The position numbers and the translations under genes are program-made. A DNA stretch of 64,000 nt from DATMGU01 sp035555315 (lineage in GTDB: Bacteria > Pseudomonadota > Alphaproteobacteria > ATCC43930 > CGMCC-115725). The notes beneath the pieces are model-generated. The model was not told where the DNA came from. It saw only the letters and a list, made by a program, of their open reading frames with translations, and did no database searches. The stretch is from contig DATMGU010000040.1 in assembly GCA_035555315.1 (NCBI GenBank), forward strand, positions 1 to 64,000, written 5' to 3'. This document shows positions 23,828 through 32,466 of this stretch, one piece after another; position 1 is the first letter of the stretch, and each line of letters starts with the position of its first letter.

Positions 23828-24943
23828 CTACTTCAACAGCTCGACCAGTTCGTCGCGCCAAACCACGGCGGATTGCAGGGTCTGGTGGCCGTGGGTTGCC
23901 GGGGATGCGGGCACCAGAACATAGCGGGCGTTCGGCAAGCGTCGCATCGCCGCCTCCATGACGCCCAATTCGGCCGGGTTCAACAGGTCATCGGCGAAGT
24001 TCACCGCGACCAGCTTCGCCGTGATCTTTTCGAGATCCCGCGACGGATCGTAATCGGCCGAGGATTCGAACCAGTAGAGATAGTCGTTGGCATCCGTCGT
24101 CAGGGCATATTGCCCGACCAGCCGGTCATAGAACGCATCGGCCGCGGCACGGGTCGAGGCCGCCGTCTGCAGATCGGGGGCGTTACCGACCATGATGTTG
24201 AAGATCGGCAGGAAATGGATGAAATGGGTGGGTTGCCGGCGATAATTGCCGCCATGCCAATCCGGATCGGTTCGGATCGCGTCGATGATCAGGCGACGCC
24301 ACAGCATGTTGCGGCCGGCGATCGCCACGGGCTGCGAGGCGATCGGCATCAACGCGTCCATCATCTGTGGATGCCGCTCGCCCCAGATCCACGTCTGCAT
24401 GCCGCCCATGGAGGTGCCGAGCACCAGCTTGAGATGCCGGATCCCCAGCCCCTCCGTGAGCAGCCGGTATTGGCCTTCGACCTCGTCGCCATAGCCGTAA
24501 TGCGGGAACCGGCCCTTCAACCCGTCGCTGGGCTTGCTCGACGCGCCATGGCCGAGGCCGTCCGGCAGGATCAGCACGAACCGCGTGGCGTCGAGCGGCT
24601 GATCCGGACCGAACAGGAAATCCGCCAGGGAGGGCGCCAGGAAATTCCGCCCGGTCCCGGTGGTGCCATGCAGCAGCAGCACCGCGTTGGTGATGGCGCC
24701 CGACGCGTCCCGCCGCGGCGTGCCGAACATCGTGTAATGGAACTTCGCGTCGGCCAGATGCTCCCCATTGGCCAGCAAGAAATCCTTCACGAGGAAATCG
24801 GCTTCGACGAAGTTCGGGTAGGACGCCATTGGCGAGAACTGTACCGGAGCGGCGGCGCCCGGCGGAATGAGCATCGCCAGCACGAACGTCGCGGCGACGG
24901 CGATCTGGCACGCGCGAAGCAGTGCCCGTCGAAAAAGGTCCAT
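23828..24943 (-). CDS. Secreted MetX-like alpha/beta hydrolase
   Basis: A 371-aa alpha/beta-hydrolase of the homoserine O-acetyltransferase (MetX) superfamily, but with an N-terminal signal peptide (ACQIAVAATFVLAMLIPPGAA, cleavage near residue 32). Features are the oxyanion HG pair in LLLHGTTGTGRNFL, the MetX-like PDGLGHGASSKPS, the nucleophile S178 in LGTSMGGMQTW and the C-terminal His in PASPATHGHQT. True MetX is cytoplasmic; an exported version more likely hydrolyses esters, lactones or amides in the periplasm (inference). It sits between a binding protein and a MarR-controlled catabolic operon and could prepare an imported substrate. Confidence 0.85.
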   Translation of the reverse strand: MDLFRRALLRACQIAVAATFVLAMLIPPGAAAPVQFSPMASYPNFVEADFLVKDFLLANGEHLADAKFHYTMFGTPRRDASGAITNAVLLLHGTTGTGRNFLAPSLADFLFGPDQPLDATRFVLILPDGLGHGASSKPSDGLKGRFPHYGYGDEVEGQYRLLTEGLGIRHLKLVLGTSMGGMQTWIWGERHPQMMDALMPIASQPVAIAGRNMLWRRLIIDAIRTDPDWHGGNYRRQPTHFIHFLPIFNIMVGNAPDLQTAASTRAAADAFYDRLVGQYALTTDANDYLYWFESSADYDPSRDLEKITAKLVAVNFADDLLNPAELGVMEAAMRRLPNARYVLVPASPATHGHQTLQSAVVWRDELVELLK

Positions 24944-25044
24944 CGGTATCCCGCCACCCCTGACAATCGAATCGGAGGCGGCAGAGTATCAACGCCAAGC
25001 CCGTTCGATCAATGTCGGTGGCACGCGCCCGCCTGTTCTCGCGA

Positions 25045-25542
25045 TCACCGCCCCGCTCGCTCGACCCCCGTCCGCTCGATGAGCGTCGTCAGCACGCGTT
25101 TCAACAGCCGCTTCTCATCCGCCGTGTAATCGCCGAGCACCACCGCCTCGTGCGCGAGCGCTCGCGGCAATAGGGTGGTCACGAGGTCGCGCCCGGCCGG
25201 CGCGATGGTCACCAGCACCTTGCGGCGATCCTCGGCGCCGCCGCCGCGGCGGACCAGGCCGGCCGCCTCCATGCGGTCGACGACCTTGGTCAAGGTCGGC
25301 TGCTTCAGCAGCGCGATCGCCGCGAGGTCGCCGATCGTCATGCCGGCGCCGTCCGACAGGATCGCCAGCACGCGCCATGTCGGCACATCGATGCCGCAGG
25401 GCGCCAGTTGTTCGTGGAACTCCCGGCTGACCAGAAAGCTCGCCCGGGCGAGCAGATAGGGCAAGTATCCGGCGAAGAACGGTGCCGGCGCTTCGGCGTC
25501 GGCCGGTTCTTTCGCCTGCCGCTGAGCATTGCCCGCCCTCAT
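25045..25542 (-). CDS. MarR-family transcriptional regulator
   Basis: A 165-aa MarR protein. The winged helix is clear: helix 2 IGDLAAIALLKQ, recognition helix PTLTKVVDRMEAAGL and wing GGAEDRRKVLVTIAPAG. MarR proteins usually repress a divergent operon and are released by aromatic or phenolic ligands. ATG 25542 has GAGGAG 9 bp upstream (minus strand) and is chosen over an ATG at 25605 that lies inside the presumed operator. It is divergent from the NicX-like operon, as nicR-type MarR repressors are in nicotinate catabolic clusters, making it the probable regulator of that operon. Confidence 0.92.
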   Translation of the reverse strand: MRAGNAQRQAKEPADAEAPAPFFAGYLPYLLARASFLVSREFHEQLAPCGIDVPTWRVLAILSDGAGMTIGDLAAIALLKQPTLTKVVDRMEAAGLVRRGGGAEDRRKVLVTIAPAGRDLVTTLLPRALAHEAVVLGDYTADEKRLLKRVLTTLIERTGVERAGR

Positions 25543-25591
25543 TTTCGCCACTCCTCGCCCTGAATCCACATGTTTCAGAACCACGCCATAA

Positions 25592-25610
25592 ATATGACTT
25601 TTCATATAAT
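25592..25610 (+). promoter_or_regulatory. Putative MarR operator overlapping a -10 box
   Basis: ATATGA-CTTT-TCATAT (25592-25607) is a perfect 6-bp-arm palindrome in the divergent region between marR and the NicX-like gene, and a consensus -10 TATAAT (25605-25610) overlaps its right arm. A protein bound here would block the rightward promoter. No good -35 is visible at the right distance. Confidence 0.55.
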
Positions 25611-25685
25611 ACGGATTGATTTAGGGTTCAAGCGTGGCGTGCGACTCGGGGTCGCGGCCGGAGCGCCTTTCGGAGATGCTTGGCG

Positions 25686-26732
25686 ATGCTGGTGGATCGG
25701 ATCGAAGGCAAGTGGATCGACAGCTTCGCGGCGGTCTTCGGCCTGTGCAAGGTGGCGCCCGGCGAACAGGTCGCAATCCTGTCGGAGACGCAGTCGCGGC
25801 CGCTCAACGTCCATTTGGCCGAGCTGGCCTTGCTGCGCATCGGCGCGCGGCCGTTCCATGTGGTGGTGCCGACCCCACCGCAACACGCCATCGTGCCGAT
25901 CCGGTCGACCGGGGCGTCCGAAGCCCTGACCGGCCAGTCGGCCGCGGTGGCGGCGTTGAAGGCCAGCGGCATGGTCGTCGACCTCACCGTCGAAGGCCTG
26001 CTGCATGCCCGTGAACTGCCGGAGATCCTCGGCAACGGCGCGCGGCTGCTGATGATCAGCAACGAACATCCGGACGCGCTGGAGCGGCTGGTCCCGGATC
26101 CTGACCTCACACCCAAGGTCAAGGCCGGCATCAAAATGGCGCGCGCCGCCACGACCCTGCGCGTCACATCGAATGCCGGCACCGATCTCACCGTCTCGAT
26201 GGCCGGGGCCAGCACCGTCGGCGTCTGGGGCTATTGCGACCGGCCCGGTGCCGTCGCCCATTGGCCGGGCGGGATCGTCGTCAGCTTCCCGGCACGCGAC
26301 ACGGTGAACGGCACCCTGGTACTCGATGCCGGCGACATCAACCTCACCTTCAAGCGCTACCTCACCTCGCCCGTGGCGCTGCGCATCGAACAGGATTACG
26401 TGACGGCGATCGACGGCAGCGGCGCGGATGCGGAGCTGACGCGGCGGTATTTCGAAGCGTTCGGCGATCGCGAGGCCTTCGCCACCTCGCATGTCGGCTG
26501 GGGCATGAACCCGGCCGCCCGCTACGAGGCGCTGACGCTCTATGACCGCCGCGATACCAACGGAACGGAACTGCGCGCCTATGCCGGCAATTTCCTCTAT
26601 TCGACCGGCGCCAACGAATTCGCCCAACGCTATACCCAGGGGCATTTCGACCTGCCGGTGCGCGGCTGCACCCTGACGTTGGACGACACCGTGATCATCC
26701 GCGACGGTATCCTGGTCGGAGACCTCGCATGA
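25686..26732 (+). CDS. NicX-like 2,5-dihydroxypyridine 5,6-dioxygenase family protein
   Basis: A 348-aa protein similar along its length to Pseudomonas NicX, the Fe(II) extradiol-type enzyme that opens 2,5-dihydroxypyridine to N-formylmaleamate. The C-terminal half carries the strongest match: GTLVLDAGDINLTFKRY, then SHVGWGMNPAARYEALTLYD, AYAGNFLYSTGANE and HFDLPVRGCTLTLDD. The iron ligands known for NicX (two His and an Asp) correspond to H269, H320 and D322. NicX is itself related to M29 aminopeptidases, but this sequence is nearer the dioxygenase. ATG 25686 follows CGGAGA by 10 bp. It heads an operon with an alpha/beta hydrolase and CoA enzymes; the ring substrate here may differ from 2,5-dihydroxypyridine. 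Confidence 0.82.
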   Translation: MLVDRIEGKWIDSFAAVFGLCKVAPGEQVAILSETQSRPLNVHLAELALLRIGARPFHVVVPTPPQHAIVPIRSTGASEALTGQSAAVAALKASGMVVDLTVEGLLHARELPEILGNGARLLMISNEHPDALERLVPDPDLTPKVKAGIKMARAATTLRVTSNAGTDLTVSMAGASTVGVWGYCDRPGAVAHWPGGIVVSFPARDTVNGTLVLDAGDINLTFKRYLTSPVALRIEQDYVTAIDGSGADAELTRRYFEAFGDREAFATSHVGWGMNPAARYEALTLYDRRDTNGTELRAYAGNFLYSTGANEFAQRYTQGHFDLPVRGCTLTLDDTVIIRDGILVGDLA

Positions 26733-26753
26733 AAATCGGAGACCTCGCATGAA
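26716..26753. repeat. Duplicated stop/start junction, 20-bp period
   Basis: TCGGAGACCTCGCATGAA is present at 26716-26733 and 26736-26753, separated by AA. The first copy holds the last codons and TGA of the NicX-like gene; the second holds the Shine-Dalgarno-like GGAGA and ATG of the hydrolase. Confidence 0.95.
26729..26752 (+). CDS. 7-codon mini-ORF coupling NicX-like and hydrolase genes
   Basis: ATG 26729 overlaps the TGA of the NicX-like gene (ATGA), opens the frame MKIGDLA and ends in TGA 26750-26752, which overlaps the hydrolase ATG at 26749 (ATGA). GGAGA lies 8 bp before it and is duplicated before the hydrolase start. It is the mirror of the situation at 8972-8995. Whether the peptide matters is unknown; it would preserve ribosome hand-over after the duplication. 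Confidence 0.4.
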   Translation: MKIGDLA

Positions 26754-27522
26754 GACCCGCGTCTCGGCCGATCTGCGCGGATCCGGCGAGCCCATCGTGT
26801 TTCTGCACGGCATCGGCGGCGGCGCCGATAGCTGGGCGCCACAGCTCGACGCCTTGTCGCCCCGGTATCGGACGATCGCCTGGAACATGCCGGGCTATCA
26901 TGGCTCCCCGGCCCTCGACGCGATGACCTTCCCCGCCTTGGCCGAGACGCTGCTCGGTCTGCTCGACGATCTGGGGCTCGATCGGGTCCATCTGGTCGGC
27001 CATTCGATCGGCGGCATGGTGGCGCAGGAATTCGCGGCGACCTGGCCGCACCGCCTGCGCTCGCTGGTGCTGTCGGCGACCAGCCCCGCCTTCGGCCGCG
27101 GTGACGGCGCCTTTCAGCGCGCCTTCGTCGCCAAGCGGCTGGAGCCGCTGGATAACGGCATGTCGATGGCCGATCTGGCGTCCGGCATCGTCGCCGAGTT
27201 GATCGGCGAGGATGCCGATCCGGCGGGCATCGAGCTGGCACGGCGCTGCATGTCGGCGGTGCCGGCCGACGCCTATCGCCAGGCGATGCGCTGCCTGGTC
27301 ACCTTCGACCGACGCGACGCGCTGCCCGGCATCGCGGTACCGACGCTGCTGATCGCCGGGGAAAGCGACACCAATGCGCCGGCGCCGATGATGGAGCGCA
27401 TGGCGGGCAAGATCCCCGGTGCCCGGTTCACCATGATCCCCGGCGCCGGTCACCTCGCCAATCTGGAACGGCAGCACACCTTCACGGCCGTGCTCGGCGA
27501 ATTCATCGGCAACCTCGCCTGA
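26749..27522 (+). CDS. Alpha/beta hydrolase (NicD-like position and fold)
   Basis: A 257-aa alpha/beta hydrolase. Oxyanion loop FLHGIGGGADSW (18-29), nucleophile S86 in LVGHSIGGMVAQ, acid D207 in AGESDTNAP, and base H235 in PGAGHLANLE complete the triad. Directly after a NicX-like gene the expected role is N-formylmaleamate deformylase (NicD), which has this fold; a general hydrolase acting on another ring-cleavage product is equally compatible. It starts in the duplicated junction and its TGA overlaps an ATG at 27522. Confidence 0.85.
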   Translation: MKTRVSADLRGSGEPIVFLHGIGGGADSWAPQLDALSPRYRTIAWNMPGYHGSPALDAMTFPALAETLLGLLDDLGLDRVHLVGHSIGGMVAQEFAATWPHRLRSLVLSATSPAFGRGDGAFQRAFVAKRLEPLDNGMSMADLASGIVAELIGEDADPAGIELARRCMSAVPADAYRQAMRCLVTFDRRDALPGIAVPTLLIAGESDTNAPAPMMERMAGKIPGARFTMIPGAGHLANLERQHTFTAVLGEFIGNLA

Positions 27523-27548
27523 TGCCTGACATTACGATGGAGAAACCT

Positions 27549-28811
27549 ATGCACGGCAGCGCATCGACGACGCTGGAGGATACGCCGATCTTCGACCAAT
27601 CGGCGTTTCGGCTGACCGATCGGCAAGCCGAGCTGACGGCGCTGGCCCGGCATATCGGCGCCACCAAACTCGCCCCGCGCGCGGCGGATTACGATCGGCG
27701 CGCGGCGTTTCCGACGGAGAACTACACCGATCTGTTCGAGGCCGGGCTGCTGGGCGTGTGCATCCCGACGGAATATGGCGGGATCGGCGCCGATTTTCAG
27801 ACCTATGCCATCGTCGCCGCCGAGATCGGCCGGTATTGCGGCTCGACCGCGCTGACCTGGAACATGCATGTCTGCTCCTGCCTGTGGAGCGGCTCGCTGA
27901 CCGATGGCCTGGAGATGGACGCGGCGACCCGGGAGGTGCATCAGGCTCGGCGCGGCATCCATTACCGCCGCATCCTGGAGCACGGGGCGATCTATTCGCA
28001 GCCGTTTTCCGAAGGCGGCGCCGCCGCGGCCGGCGTCGCCGCCTTCGGCACCAAGGCGAAGCAGGTGCCTGGCGGCTGGCTGGTCACCGGCAAGAAGATC
28101 TTCGCTTCGCTGTCGGGCCACGCCAACTATTACGGCATCCTGTGTACCGAGGATCGGCCGGACGCCGGACGCCGCGACACGCTGTATCTGGCGGTGCCGG
28201 CGGATGCGCCGGGTGTCAGTGTCAGCGGTGAATGGGATCCGCTGGGCATGCGCGGCACGGTCTCGCGCACGCTGACCTTCGTCGATGTCTTCGTGGACGA
28301 CGACGCGGCGCTGATGCCGCGCGGCATCTATGCCCAGGCGGCGACGCGCTGGCCGCACATGTTTCTGACCTTGACGCCCGCCTATATCGGCATCGCCCAG
28401 GCGGCCTACGACTTCACAATCCGCTACTTGCGCGGCGAGGTACCGGGCACGCCGCCGGTCAAGCGGCGGATGTACCCGACCAAGCAGATCGCCGTGGCGC
28501 AGATGCGCATCATGCTGGAGCAGACCAAGGGGTTGTGGTTCCAGGCGATCACCGAGGCCGGGCCGAACCCGTCCAAGGAACAGGTGCTGCGCGCGTACAC
28601 CGCCCAATACACCGCGATGGAGAACGCCAACGAGATCGCCCGGCTGGCCATCCGGACCTGCGGTGGCCAGGCCATGCTGCGTTCCCTGCCGCTCGAACGG
28701 CTCTACCGTGACAGCCGGTGCGGCTCGCTGATGCTGCCCTGGACCGCCGAACTCTGCCTCGACCGGCTGGGCCGCGAGACGCTCTACGAGCGTGGCGAAA
28801 CGGACGAATAG
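27549..28811 (+). CDS. Acyl-CoA dehydrogenase family flavoprotein
   Basis: A 420-aa acyl-CoA dehydrogenase. The N-terminal helical domain has LGVCIPTEYGGIGADFQTYAIV (about 64-85); the middle beta domain has GGWLVTGKKIFASLSGHANYY and GEWDPLGMRGTVSRTLTF, the usual FAD-contact strand; and the C-terminal helices include AYIGIAQAAYDFTIRY and RTCGGQAMLRSLPLERLYRD, close to the family's GGxGF...RD motif. The normal catalytic Glu is not obvious to me, as in several acyl-CoA-dehydrogenase-like monooxygenases. GGAG lies 6 bp before ATG 27549; an alternative ATG at 27522 overlaps the previous stop. It is part of the NicX-like operon. Confidence 0.85.
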   Translation: MHGSASTTLEDTPIFDQSAFRLTDRQAELTALARHIGATKLAPRAADYDRRAAFPTENYTDLFEAGLLGVCIPTEYGGIGADFQTYAIVAAEIGRYCGSTALTWNMHVCSCLWSGSLTDGLEMDAATREVHQARRGIHYRRILEHGAIYSQPFSEGGAAAAGVAAFGTKAKQVPGGWLVTGKKIFASLSGHANYYGILCTEDRPDAGRRDTLYLAVPADAPGVSVSGEWDPLGMRGTVSRTLTFVDVFVDDDAALMPRGIYAQAATRWPHMFLTLTPAYIGIAQAAYDFTIRYLRGEVPGTPPVKRRMYPTKQIAVAQMRIMLEQTKGLWFQAITEAGPNPSKEQVLRAYTAQYTAMENANEIARLAIRTCGGQAMLRSLPLERLYRDSRCGSLMLPWTAELCLDRLGRETLYERGETDE

Positions 28812-28821
28812 GCCGGCGAGG

Positions 28822-30336
28822 ATGAACCTGTCGCACTGGCTGGAACGTTGGGCCGAGCAAGCTCCGGAACGCCCAGCCCTGCGTTTCGAGACCCGCGACA
28901 TCAGCTATGCCGAGATGTTCGAGCGCAGCCGCGATCTCGCCGCGACCCTGAAGCACCGGCTGGGCGTCGAGTGTGGCGATCGGGTGGCGCATCTCGGCTA
29001 TAACAGCCCCGAGCTGATCCTGCTGATCTTCGCCTGCGCGCGGCTGGGCGCCATGCTGGTGCCGCTGAATTGGCGCCTGGCCGCCCCGGAACATGCTTTC
29101 ATCGTGGCCAATGCCGGCGCCAAGGCATGGCTGTTCGACGCCGCCTTCGCCGAAACGGTGACGAGCGTGCTGCCCGGTCTACCGGCGTGCCGGCCGGTTT
29201 GCATCGATGGCGGCGTCCCCGGTTTTCCCGCCCTCGCCGAGTTGGAGCGAGAGGCCGGCTGGGATGACGCCAATACCGGCTCGGACTACGCGGCACCGCT
29301 GCTGATCGTCTATACCTCCGGTACCACCGGCCGGCCCAAAGGGGCGGTGCTGAGCCAGGACGCGATGCTGTGGAACGCCATCAACAGCACTGCGATGCAC
29401 GACCTCACCAGCCGCGATCGGGTGCTGACCACCCTGCCGATGTTTCATGTCGGCGGCCTCAACATCCAGACCTTGCCGGCGCTGCATGCCGGCGCCACGG
29501 TCATCCTGCACCGACGGTTCGAACCGGCCGCCTGCCTCGCCGCGATCGAGGCGGAGCGCCCGACGCTGGCCGTTCTGGTGCCGGCACAGATCACCACCCT
29601 CTTGGTCGAACCGCGTTGGGCCACCACGGATTTCTCGTCGCTGCGCCTGATCGCCACCGGTTCGTCGATCGTGCCGCGGCCGCTGATCGAAGCCATTCAC
29701 GCGCGCGGCGTGCCGGTCATCCCCGTCTACGGCTCGACCGAGACCGCGCCGATCGCGATCTTCCTGCGGCCGGAGGATGCGCAGGCAAGGATTGGGTCCA
29801 CCGGCAAGCCGGCGCCGCATTGCGAGATACGCATCATCGACGACACCGGTGCCGACGTGGCCGATGGGCGATCCGGCGAGCTTCTGGTGCGCGGCCGCAA
29901 CGTCATGACCGGCTATTGGCAGGACCCCGGTGCCACCGCCGAGGCGCTGCGCGACGGCTGGTTCCATACCGGCGATGTCGGCCATCGCGACGCGGCCGGC
30001 TTCATCTGGATCGACGATCGCAAGAAGGACGTGATCATCTCGGGCGGCGAGAACATCTATCCGGCAGAGCTGGAGGCGGTTCTGGCCGAGCTGCCCGGCA
30101 TCGCCGAGAGCGCCGTCATCGGCGCTCCGGACGCGCGCTGGAGCGAGGTTCCTGTGGCCATCGTCGTGATGACGCCCAGCGCCGCCGCCGATGCCGAGGC
30201 GATCCTCGCCGCCTTCCAGGGCCGGCTTGCCCGGTTCAAGCACCCCCGCCGGGTGGTGTTCGCCGATCGCCTGCCGCGCAACTCGATCGGCAAGGTGCAA
30301 AAGCACGAGCTGCGTGCCCGGCTGCATGAACTTTAG
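28822..30336 (+). CDS. AMP-dependent acyl-CoA synthetase (class I adenylating)
   Basis: A 504-aa ANL-superfamily ligase. P-loop YTSGTTGRPKGAVLS (about 163-177), A5 YGSTETAP, A7 TGDVGHRDAAGFIWIDDRKKD and the A10 lysine in RNSIGKVQKHELR are all present. It activates a carboxylic acid with ATP and CoA. Its position between acyl-CoA dehydrogenase and the dehydrogenases suggests it activates the acid released by ring opening or a side chain. ATG 28822 was chosen; GGCGAGG lies immediately upstream and a GTG at 28792 is an alternative overlapping the previous gene. Confidence 0.92.
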   Translation: MNLSHWLERWAEQAPERPALRFETRDISYAEMFERSRDLAATLKHRLGVECGDRVAHLGYNSPELILLIFACARLGAMLVPLNWRLAAPEHAFIVANAGAKAWLFDAAFAETVTSVLPGLPACRPVCIDGGVPGFPALAELEREAGWDDANTGSDYAAPLLIVYTSGTTGRPKGAVLSQDAMLWNAINSTAMHDLTSRDRVLTTLPMFHVGGLNIQTLPALHAGATVILHRRFEPAACLAAIEAERPTLAVLVPAQITTLLVEPRWATTDFSSLRLIATGSSIVPRPLIEAIHARGVPVIPVYGSTETAPIAIFLRPEDAQARIGSTGKPAPHCEIRIIDDTGADVADGRSGELLVRGRNVMTGYWQDPGATAEALRDGWFHTGDVGHRDAAGFIWIDDRKKDVIISGGENIYPAELEAVLAELPGIAESAVIGAPDARWSEVPVAIVVMTPSAAADAEAILAAFQGRLARFKHPRRVVFADRLPRNSIGKVQKHELRARLHEL

Positions 30337-30358
30337 CGACTAAGGAGGACAGCGGCAC

Positions 30359-31447
30359 GTGGAGATCGCGGTAATTGGCGGCAGCAATGGCGGCTACGCG
30401 GCGGCGGCGGATCTGGCCGCCGCCGGGCACAATGTCCGGTTCTGGCGGCGTGACGCCTCGGCCTTCGCCCCGGTGCTGGCGGAACAGTCGATCGAGCTGA
30501 TGGATGCGACGGGCCTGCGCGAGGTAAAGCTGGCGCTCGCCAGCACAGATCTCGGCGAGGTCGTCCGGGGCGCGGCGTTGATCGTCGCCCCGGTACCCGC
30601 GTTCGCGCAGGCGGAGTTGGGGCAGGCCCTGGCGCCGCATCTCAGCGACGGCCAGGTCATCTTCCTGCCGCCCGGCAGCTTTGGCACCCTGGTGCTGCGC
30701 CGCGCCTGCCGTGCCGCCGGCAACCCGGCCGAGATCGCCGTGGCCGAGGCCGGCACGCTGCCCTATCTCGCACGCAAGCATGGGCCGCGACGCATCGCGA
30801 TCCGGGTCCGCGCCACCCGGCTGCCCACCGGGGTCTACCCCGCCCGGCTGGCCGCTCCGGCTTTCGAGATCCTTCAGGCAGCCTATCCCGCCGTCGAGAA
30901 ACTGCGCGACGCGCTGGATGGGGCGTTGACCAATGCCGGGCCGATCATCCACCCGCCGCTGATTCTGATGAACGCGGGGCCGCTGCAGCATTTCGACCGT
31001 TGGGACATCCACAACGAGGGCACCCAGCCGGCGATCCGTCAGGTGACCGACGCGTTGGACAACGAACGGATCGCCCTGCGCCTGCGCCTGGGCTATGGCG
31101 CGCCGCATTATCCCTTGGCCGATCACTACCGTACCGATGGCGACGAATGGATGTATGGCCGGCGCGGCCATGAACAATTGGTCGACAGCGCCGATTGGCG
31201 CGAGCGGATCGACCTCATGAGCCATCGCTACATGCGCGAGGATGTCGCTTGCGGCCTGGCGCTGCTGGTCTCGGTCGCGGCCTGGGCGGGTGTGGCCACA
31301 CCGGTGGCGAGCGGGCTGCTGGCGATCGCCTCGGCGGTGATCGGCGAGGATCTGCGCGCCACCGGCCGCACCCTGGAGCGCCTGGGATTGGCCGATCTCA
31401 CGCCCGATGCCATGGCCTCTCTGCTGATCGAAGGCGAAACGGCATGA
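30359..31447 (+). CDS. NAD(P)-dependent octopine/nopaline-dehydrogenase-family protein
   Basis: A 362-aa two-domain dehydrogenase. The Rossmann motif IAVIGGSNGGYAAAADLAAAGHNVRFW (residues 3-30) has the GxxxxG form usual in the opine-dehydrogenase family, and the C-terminal half has the helical NAD_octopine_dehydrogenase region, with ALTNAGPIIHPPLILMNAG and the catalytic-type H in DNERIALRLRLGYGAPHYPL. Members oxidise N-carboxyalkyl amino acids or reduce 2-keto acids. The GTG start has AAGGAGG about 10 bp upstream. It is co-transcribed with, and overlaps by 4 bp, the next gene. Confidence 0.85.
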   Translation: MEIAVIGGSNGGYAAAADLAAAGHNVRFWRRDASAFAPVLAEQSIELMDATGLREVKLALASTDLGEVVRGAALIVAPVPAFAQAELGQALAPHLSDGQVIFLPPGSFGTLVLRRACRAAGNPAEIAVAEAGTLPYLARKHGPRRIAIRVRATRLPTGVYPARLAAPAFEILQAAYPAVEKLRDALDGALTNAGPIIHPPLILMNAGPLQHFDRWDIHNEGTQPAIRQVTDALDNERIALRLRLGYGAPHYPLADHYRTDGDEWMYGRRGHEQLVDSADWRERIDLMSHRYMREDVACGLALLVSVAAWAGVATPVASGLLAIASAVIGEDLRATGRTLERLGLADLTPDAMASLLIEGETA

Positions 31448-32433
31448 TCCCCGAGAGCGGTAAGCCGACCGTCGCGATCGTCGGCTCCGGCCGCATGGGG
31501 CGTGGCATGGCCCATGCCTTCGCCTTCACCGGGCACATGGTACAGTTGATCGACGTCAAGCCGCGCGGCCCGGATGGCACGGCAGCGGCCCTGGCCGACG
31601 CCATGGCGGAGGTGCGGCGCAGCCTGCACCTCACCACGCTGCTGGGCATCGCCACGACGGAGCAGGCCGCGACCATGGTCGATCGCGTCGGTTTTCTCGC
31701 AGGCGACGCCGCCGACCGGGCGCTCGCCCAGGCGGATCTGGTGTTCGAGGCGGTACCGGAGGTGATGGACGTCAAGCAAGCGGCCTTCGCGCGCATCTGC
31801 ACGGCGGTGGCGCCGGAGACGCCGATCCTCTCGACGACCTCCACCTTCATGGTCGACGACCTGGCGCGGTTCGTCGTCGAACCGCGCCGGTTTCTCAATA
31901 CCCATTGGCTGAACCCGGCCTTCCTGGTGCCCCTGGTCGAGGTCAGCCCCGGCACCGCGACCGATCCGGCGGTAACCTCCCATGTGCTGACGGCGCTACG
32001 CGCGGCCGGCAAGATCCCCGTCGAATGCCGCGCGGCCCCCGGCTTCATCGTGCCGCGTATCCAGGCGCTGGCGATGAACGAGGCGGCGCGCATCGTCGCC
32101 GAAGGTGTCGCTACCGCCGAGGCGGTCGACACCGCGACCCGGGTCGGCTTCGGCGTGCGCTTCGCCATCCTGGGGCTGCTCGAATTCGTCGATTGGGGCG
32201 GCGGCGACATTCTCTACTACGCCGGCACCTATCTCGCCGGCGCGCTGGGCGACCAGCGCTTCGCGCCACCACCGGTGATCGTGGACAACATGGAGAAGGG
32301 CCGCACCGGGATGCGCGCCGGTGCCGGGTTTCATGACTGGGCATCCCGCGACATCCCCGCCTATCAGCAAGAGACCCTGGCCAAGCTGGTCGACCTGCTG
32401 CGCCACCTCAAGCTGCTGCCGGAACCGTCCTGA
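31444..32433 (+). CDS. 3-hydroxyacyl-CoA dehydrogenase (FadB/PaaH-like, NAD-dependent)
   Basis: A 329-aa 3HCDH-family protein with the dinucleotide motif VAIVGSGRMGRGMAHAFAFTG (10-30), DLVFEAVPEVMDVKQAAFARI, the catalytic His-containing THWLNPAFLVPLVEVSPG (His and downstream Asn region) and the C-terminal dimerisation domain with GFIVPRIQALAMNEAARIV. It oxidises a 3-hydroxyacyl-CoA. Its ATG overlaps the previous TGA (ATGA). It is the last gene of the catabolic operon: with the ligase and acyl-CoA dehydrogenase it makes up most of a beta-oxidation cycle, missing only a hydratase and thiolase. Confidence 0.9.
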   Translation: MIPESGKPTVAIVGSGRMGRGMAHAFAFTGHMVQLIDVKPRGPDGTAAALADAMAEVRRSLHLTTLLGIATTEQAATMVDRVGFLAGDAADRALAQADLVFEAVPEVMDVKQAAFARICTAVAPETPILSTTSTFMVDDLARFVVEPRRFLNTHWLNPAFLVPLVEVSPGTATDPAVTSHVLTALRAAGKIPVECRAAPGFIVPRIQALAMNEAARIVAEGVATAEAVDTATRVGFGVRFAILGLLEFVDWGGGDILYYAGTYLAGALGDQRFAPPPVIVDNMEKGRTGMRAGAGFHDWASRDIPAYQQETLAKLVDLLRHLKLLPEPS

Positions 32434-32466
32434 ACCCAGTCGACGGCACCGACAAAGCACCGCTGC

